From: Stichopus chloronotus
Taxonomy: Eukaryota; Echinodermata; Holothuroidea; Aspidochirotida; Stichopodidae
Reading direction: 5' to 3'
NCBI GenBank assembly: GCA_021234535.1
Contig: CM037843.1
Span: 24,955,911 to 25,019,910 of the forward strand
DNA length: 64,000 nt
Shown here in pieces: positions 60,401-64,000 of the stretch. Numbering within the stretch: the stretch's first letter is position 1; each line of letters opens with the position of its first letter. The translations under genes and the position numbers were made by a program. The notes below the pieces were generated by a model. It did no database searches, was not told where the DNA came from, and worked only from the letters and a program-made list of their open reading frames with translations.

Positions 60401-62403
60401 GTCAAATAAATCCTTGTTATCATCTACCACCCACCTTCACAGAGCTCATTTCATTGCTGAGATATAAAATGCTGAAAGACATTTACTTAATTCGAAATAG
60501 TCAATTTTGAGTTCATTCGTAATGTCCTGCATGCACAATTCACACTATCTGCTTTGTTTCCTTTTGAAAATTAAATGTTTATATAACCTTGAAAAGTTAA
60601 CTGTTTTCTTCATGGAGAGGGCATATACTTAAGACACCTCCTAACAGTAAGATAGTGATCATCTTTTGTGACAAGGTGCGGGGGGGGGTTTCAAAAGACA
60701 AATAGAAAGAAAGCACTTTGAATAGTGCAAGAATGACATTACAACTTATTACACAAATCTATCATTTTAAGGTGAATAAGCTTCAACAGTTTATATTTCA
60801 ACATAGGAATGTCCTGTGAAGATAGGTGTTGGACCATTTGAATTCTCTTTTTCAGCTTTGTAAGTGACATAGAGAATTAAATTTCTTACCTCTGGGTACA
60901 TTTTAAGTAAACTGAGAAATTTCTGAAAAATGTGACATAAATGTGACACTTACTGACTGACTCTCCTCGATAAATGCATCAATGCAACGGTTGTAACCCT
61001 ACAAGAGACCCAGACATAAAAACAACATTAAAAAAGTATAACAAATCAATGAAAAAAATCTAGCTTAAACACTGCTTAGGGCAGTCAAGAACTATAGTTT
61101 GGACATGATGAAAGAAGGGGATGGGAAATGCCAGGAAACATCCAGCAAGAGACCAAGAGGTATCTAAACAACTTTATCATCTCATAAACAAGTAAAGGAC
61201 ACAAAAACCTCCAACCAAAACCAAATACTGGTATTTTTTCTATTAACTTTCACAAATTTTCAATTTTTCCCTTATTAGACAAATACACAGGTGTGAAACG
61301 CTTATGTTTAATTAAATTTATGGGAATCAATCAGTTTCTTTTGGAGGGATAAATCAGGTGAAAAGAGGGTACATCATGAGTATCATAGTGTGGTACCACG
61401 GGTTCTCATATCATGGCCCACGGTGGCATAAGTTTGTTGTGCAAATCAGTGCAAAGCAGGGGTCACCAAGAGGCAAGAATGCGTGGAACCTATTACAAAA
61501 TGACACAAACAGCTTCATACATAACTGCTGCTTCAGCAATTATTGCAAAAGGGGATGGCACCGGAGATTGCTGTTTAACATGATGCTGGCTCAGTGAGTG
61601 AAACACAAGACTTCCTACTTCAAACAAAAATCTTCACAAAAGAATACTTTGTTTTAATAATGTTAAACATCGAACAGTGAATAATTTATCCAGTATCGTA
61701 TCTCATTTTGTTACACAAAATGACTACAGTGCTATTAAAGCAAATTGAATATTGTGCAGCAAATTTTGTACATACTGTACAACAGTAGGGTTTTCTCTAA
61801 TTTTGTGACAAAATGCCAAAGAAATCCCTTCACTGCTATGCAAAGTTTGAATACTAAATTATTCCCTGTCAAACACTTTTTCTAACATCAAATGTGATCT
61901 TAATTATGAACAGCTATAAACTCATTTAGATAGCAGATCTAATCAAACTGATACACAGTTTCAAAATGACCCGGAGAACAAAAGACTCTTCAGTCATTGT
62001 TTGAGTTCTCCAGTCCAATTGTCTCGAATTGCTCATCCACCAAGCAACATCTAGAGCCACAGTTGATATTGCCATAGTTTATACCACCAGAAGTCAAAGA
62101 AAAATCTATGGTCTTCTAAGATCATCCCTGAGCAATGTTATTTTAAACACACGGCTCAGGCCATCAATAGTGCCTTTAAACATGTATCTTGATAAAATAC
62201 GTGATTAGTGTACAGGCATATGCAACTTCAGCTTTTACAACTGTATATTTCCTAACAGTATATACATATTTGTAAAGGTCTGTCTCCCTTCACCTTGAAA
62301 TGAGTCAATATCGAGGCCAGCTCCTTCATCCTGTCCTTCTCCCCGCTTCTGTAGGCTGCTCGGAACTCTGCAATCAAGTCTTCCTCAATCTTGTTATATT
62401 TAT
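42330..62403 (-). CDS. EXOC5: Exocyst complex component 5 (Sec10), C-terminal three quarters; 5' end outside window
   Basis: Fourteen exons read from right to left join without a stop into 522 codons plus a partial first codon, then TGA at 42330-42332. The human protein has 708 residues, so roughly the first 185 are missing. Function from the family: Sec10 is one of eight exocyst subunits and helps tether secretory vesicles to the plasma membrane, also in ciliogenesis and polarity. Evidence is colinear similarity to Sec10 (PF07393) in every exon, for example CIDAFIEESQ, YYKAQNHQKK, GETFLSQEVAINILNESKQA, QANAIFHLLERQFGD, TTEQKKNDF and MLHALCNLLVV. All junctions are GT-AG with consistent phases. 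The longest intron, 45291-51528, is 6.2 kb. The protein is alpha-helical with no membrane segment expected. Confidence 0.96.
43233..43334 (-). CDS. EXOC5: EXOC5 penultimate exon
   Basis: 34 codons, IPMVNSLFEMLHALCNLLVV to IINGEQL, followed by donor GTAAGA. Phase 0 at both ends. Confidence 0.96.
43766..43824 (-). CDS. EXOC5: EXOC5 internal exon (AMLVICDVNEYRRM)
   Basis: 59 bases between TTTTGCAG and GTGAGT. Completes a split Gly codon and ends KSFQ in phase 0. Confidence 0.94.
43969..44125 (-). CDS. EXOC5: EXOC5 internal exon (ACKKVMAFCEKHIDAIKR)
   Basis: 157 bases, contains LDGKNVSSVLLEFGIRFHRV. Ends in phase 1 before GTAAGA. Confidence 0.95.
44456..44564 (-). CDS. EXOC5: EXOC5 internal exon (TSIVGYIKYVLTTEQKKNDF)
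   Basis: 109 bases, ends MMAQFSP before GTGAGT. The first base completes an Arg codon split with the upstream exon. Confidence 0.95.
45204..45290 (-). CDS. EXOC5: EXOC5 internal exon (CVDKKVQVMQDMEHKIQNGL)
   Basis: 87 bases. The acceptor (CTGTTCAG at 45291-45298) was picked because it restores the Ser-Ser start and the same spacing as human Sec10. Donor GTGACT is slightly off consensus. Confidence 0.88.
45291..51528 (-). other. Large EXOC5 intron (6.2 kb)
   Basis: No nested gene is proven. A minus-strand frame at 48292-48492 opens directly after a good acceptor (branch-like TATTAAC, then CTTTTTCAG) and ends in a hydrophilic tail. Its peptide is not recognised, so it is listed only as a finding. 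The rest is unstructured AT-rich DNA. Confidence 0.5.
51529..51761 (-). CDS. EXOC5: EXOC5 internal exon (QANAIFHLLERQFGD)
   Basis: 233 bases starting LSGESSLADNAQRIFEVLM and ending LVPLI plus two bases of a split codon. Acceptor TTTGCAG, donor GTAGGT. Confidence 0.96.
52405..52558 (-). CDS. EXOC5: EXOC5 internal exon (GETFLSQEVAINILNESKQA)
   Basis: 154 bases, from LQEFQAFLTKTPLN to FNRCQL, then donor GTGAGT. The start of this exon is less conserved than the ETFLSQEV segment. Confidence 0.95.
53062..53271 (-). CDS. EXOC5: EXOC5 internal exon (YLDSYISKEESYLAEKM)
   Basis: 210 bases, SCLTKELSEYKLGSDAHLLS through YYKAQNHQKKPVPTAD. The human counterpart has the same SYLENYIEVE and YYDSKNHQK landmarks. 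Donor GTGAGA. Confidence 0.95.
55399..55475 (-). CDS. EXOC5: EXOC5 internal exon (YVKDTLRLESDSEMYLKKLH)
   Basis: 77 bases ending QLYR plus two bases. Donor GTAAAT is weaker than consensus but restores an Arg codon with the next exon. Confidence 0.92.
56295..56381 (-). CDS. EXOC5: EXOC5 internal exon (ANELVHEVFSSPESVMGRF)
   Basis: 29 codons, phase 0 at both ends, ending NLYESKLQ before GTATGT. Exactly the length of the matching human segment. Confidence 0.94.
58292..58345 (-). CDS. EXOC5: EXOC5 internal exon (QAFIVNDVCEDLLPVCEK)
   Basis: 18 codons between TTTTTCAG and GTATGC. Short, but its length, phase and ND-x-x-ED pattern match human Sec10 between its two neighbours. Confidence 0.9.
60954..60998 (-). 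CDS. EXOC5: EXOC5 internal microexon-sized exon (GYNRCIDAFIEESQS)
   Basis: 15 codons between CTTGTAG and GTAAGTG, phase 0. Matches the conserved GY-x-x-C-x-D segment of Sec10. Confidence 0.92.
62294..62403 (-). CDS. EXOC5: EXOC5 first exon seen in the window (KYNKIEEDLIAEF)
   Basis: 110 bases after TTTTCCCAG. Completes a split codon, then KYNKIEEDLIAEF to ELASILTHFK, donor GTGAAG. Upstream exons lie further right. Confidence 0.92.
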
Positions 62404-64000
62404 CTGGGAAAAGGGAGGCAAAGGAAAATGTTGACAGCAAAGCGGTCCTTTCGACGGACAACTGACAGTAAAAATGCGGTGAATATACAATATGACAGAA
62501 GAGGGCTAAAACTTTTATCAAACGATCTAGGTGCAATCGATTTTTACCTTCTCTAATGAACATCAAGGACAATGCATGCAAAAACAGGTTGTTGAGACAG
62601 ACGCAATTTATACTGTCAAGGATAAATATCTAAATCTTAAGAAGATTATTTGACAAGCTCTTCTTTCTCGTAAGTGCCTTCTGTCTGGTGAAGACAAAAA
62701 ACAGCAACTTTTCAAGGCAATAATGCCTCCCATCTCACAGAATGTGGGTTGTGCTAAGGTTGTCAAGGTCTATATGCTTAACTTTCTCCCGCTTTGAGGG
62801 TATATCTATAAAGAACTGAACTGTGCTTAAAGCACATTTTCAACTTGGATGGTTAAGTAGCCTGCAGGGTATTTGGTTCACCCAAATATTTTGAAGAATT
62901 GCAAAGAATACCAGCCAGTTATGGCTGTCATAATTCTTCTTTTCAAAATAAGATGTCAGTGCACTTTTTCTCACTACCAGTCTTTCTCCAGAGGCTGCTC
63001 ATTATTATATGTTCAGTTTTTTTCCAATGTTTATTAAAGTCTTAATATGGTTCATTCAATGTGTTCCAGTGATTTTGAAAAATACCTGAAGTGTAATGAC
63101 CACATAAATGGAAATGAATGACTGCATGTAATACTTGCACTTCATCAACATGAAGTTTTCTTAACGTTCTGTGGTGGACTTAAGTTTCAAATTTGCCGCA
63201 AATGAAACAAGTGGTTGGTTAGTTTCAGATGTAAGTTTGAGAAGTAACAGTGGGATCAAGATACATTTTTATGTACATTCAATTTGAAAGTTAGACTCCA
63301 CTCCATGTGGGTATGCATAAAGACATACCTTTACATTTAACATAGCACCAATACACCAATTTAACATTTTTCCTATTCCATTTCTACATTCTTTCTATTC
63401 TACTTCTATGGTTACAGCAACTGAACTTCCAAATTATGGAGGGAATCTTGAATATTAAGTAACAACTGTTAATTTTTCCACTCAGTGTCACGTGTCACAT
63501 AGTGAGTGACTCAAAAGAAAGTTTCTCATGACTACTGAAGGTTTTCAAACCTGGCTGATTCTGAGAGAGACAATGACAAGCAAATACAATTTGAAGTGAA
63601 GTATGCATCACATATGAAAAAAAATTCACTAAGATGTTTGGTTATTAAAATCTCATTGAACAATCAACAAAAGCAGTGACCATGGTAAGCAACTTTCACA
63701 TCTCATTAGAGACTCCTACACCTTACCTACAAACTCTTGCGACTGATACACTGAAACATTTTCTGGTGTCATGAAGATCCATAAAATTCCTAATGTGGAA
63801 CTTTTTCTCAGATTTAATTTTTACGTGGATTACCTTATCATCACAATCAATTGAGCACTGCACATAAAACATCAACAAATTCTTAGATACAGTGAACAAA
63901 AGTCATACTACAGATGAAGGGCTTGGCAAAAAACAGGTCACACAAATTTACAATACAGTATATGGAAGTAACAAACAATGACATGTAACTTTGGATTGCA
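62404..64000 (-). other. EXOC5 intron reaching the window edge
   Basis: No exon matching the N-terminal part of Sec10 was recognised, though a short one could have been missed. Nothing else is supported here. Confidence 0.45.

Noticed and set aside
1..64000. Search for tRNA, rRNA, CRISPR arrays and bacterial-type operons
   Set aside because: No cloverleaf with A and B boxes, no rRNA core words and no direct-repeat/spacer arrays seen. The tandem repeats present are microsatellites or the palindromic array, and the genes are intron-containing.

Overview
The window is AT-rich animal nuclear DNA. It has long intergenic stretches, GT-AG introns and many decayed transposons and simple repeats. Three kinds of protein-coding gene are supported by homology: two tandem copies of a proline racemase/trans-3-hydroxyproline dehydratase family gene (L3HYPDH-like, + strand), a mitochondrial monothiol glutaredoxin (GLRX5, + strand), and most of the exocyst subunit Sec10 (EXOC5, - strand, running off the right edge). 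The intron-rich EXOC5, the collagen-related L3HYPDH genes and the abundant short transposons with GGCGTAGCC ends suit a marine invertebrate deuterostome. An echinoderm is my best guess, but the sequence alone does not prove it.

Layout. 1-2.2 kb is a graveyard of mobile-element genes: a frameshifted DDE transposase, the tail of a LINE reverse transcriptase, and an antisense fragment of a YqaJ-recombinase-type protein. 2.2-15.4 kb is gene-poor and carries simple repeats, an inverted-repeat element, and two short elements with hAT-like ends and 8-bp target duplications. 15.47-18.37 kb is L3HYPDH-like copy 1 (3 exons, 351 residues). 23.12-26.98 kb is copy 2 (3 exons, 335 residues, same intron positions and phases). 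27-36.7 kb has no recognisable gene but holds many repeats, including a palindromic 20-bp array at 35.1-35.6 kb. 36.69-38.24 kb is GLRX5 (2 exons, 151 residues). 42.33-62.40 kb holds fourteen exons of EXOC5, read right to left, that join in phase into 522 codons ending at a stop. About the first quarter of EXOC5 lies outside the window or was not recognised.

Biology. The genes do not form an operon or one pathway. EXOC5 works in vesicle tethering, GLRX5 in mitochondrial iron-sulfur cluster transfer, and the L3HYPDH-like enzymes in metabolism of proline or hydroxyproline. All three have human orthologues on chromosome 14q, which suggests an old shared linkage group. The most interesting observation is that both L3HYPDH-like copies have cysteine at both catalytic positions. 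Dehydratases of this family have threonine at the second position, so these may be racemases or epimerases despite the likely automatic 'dehydratase' label.
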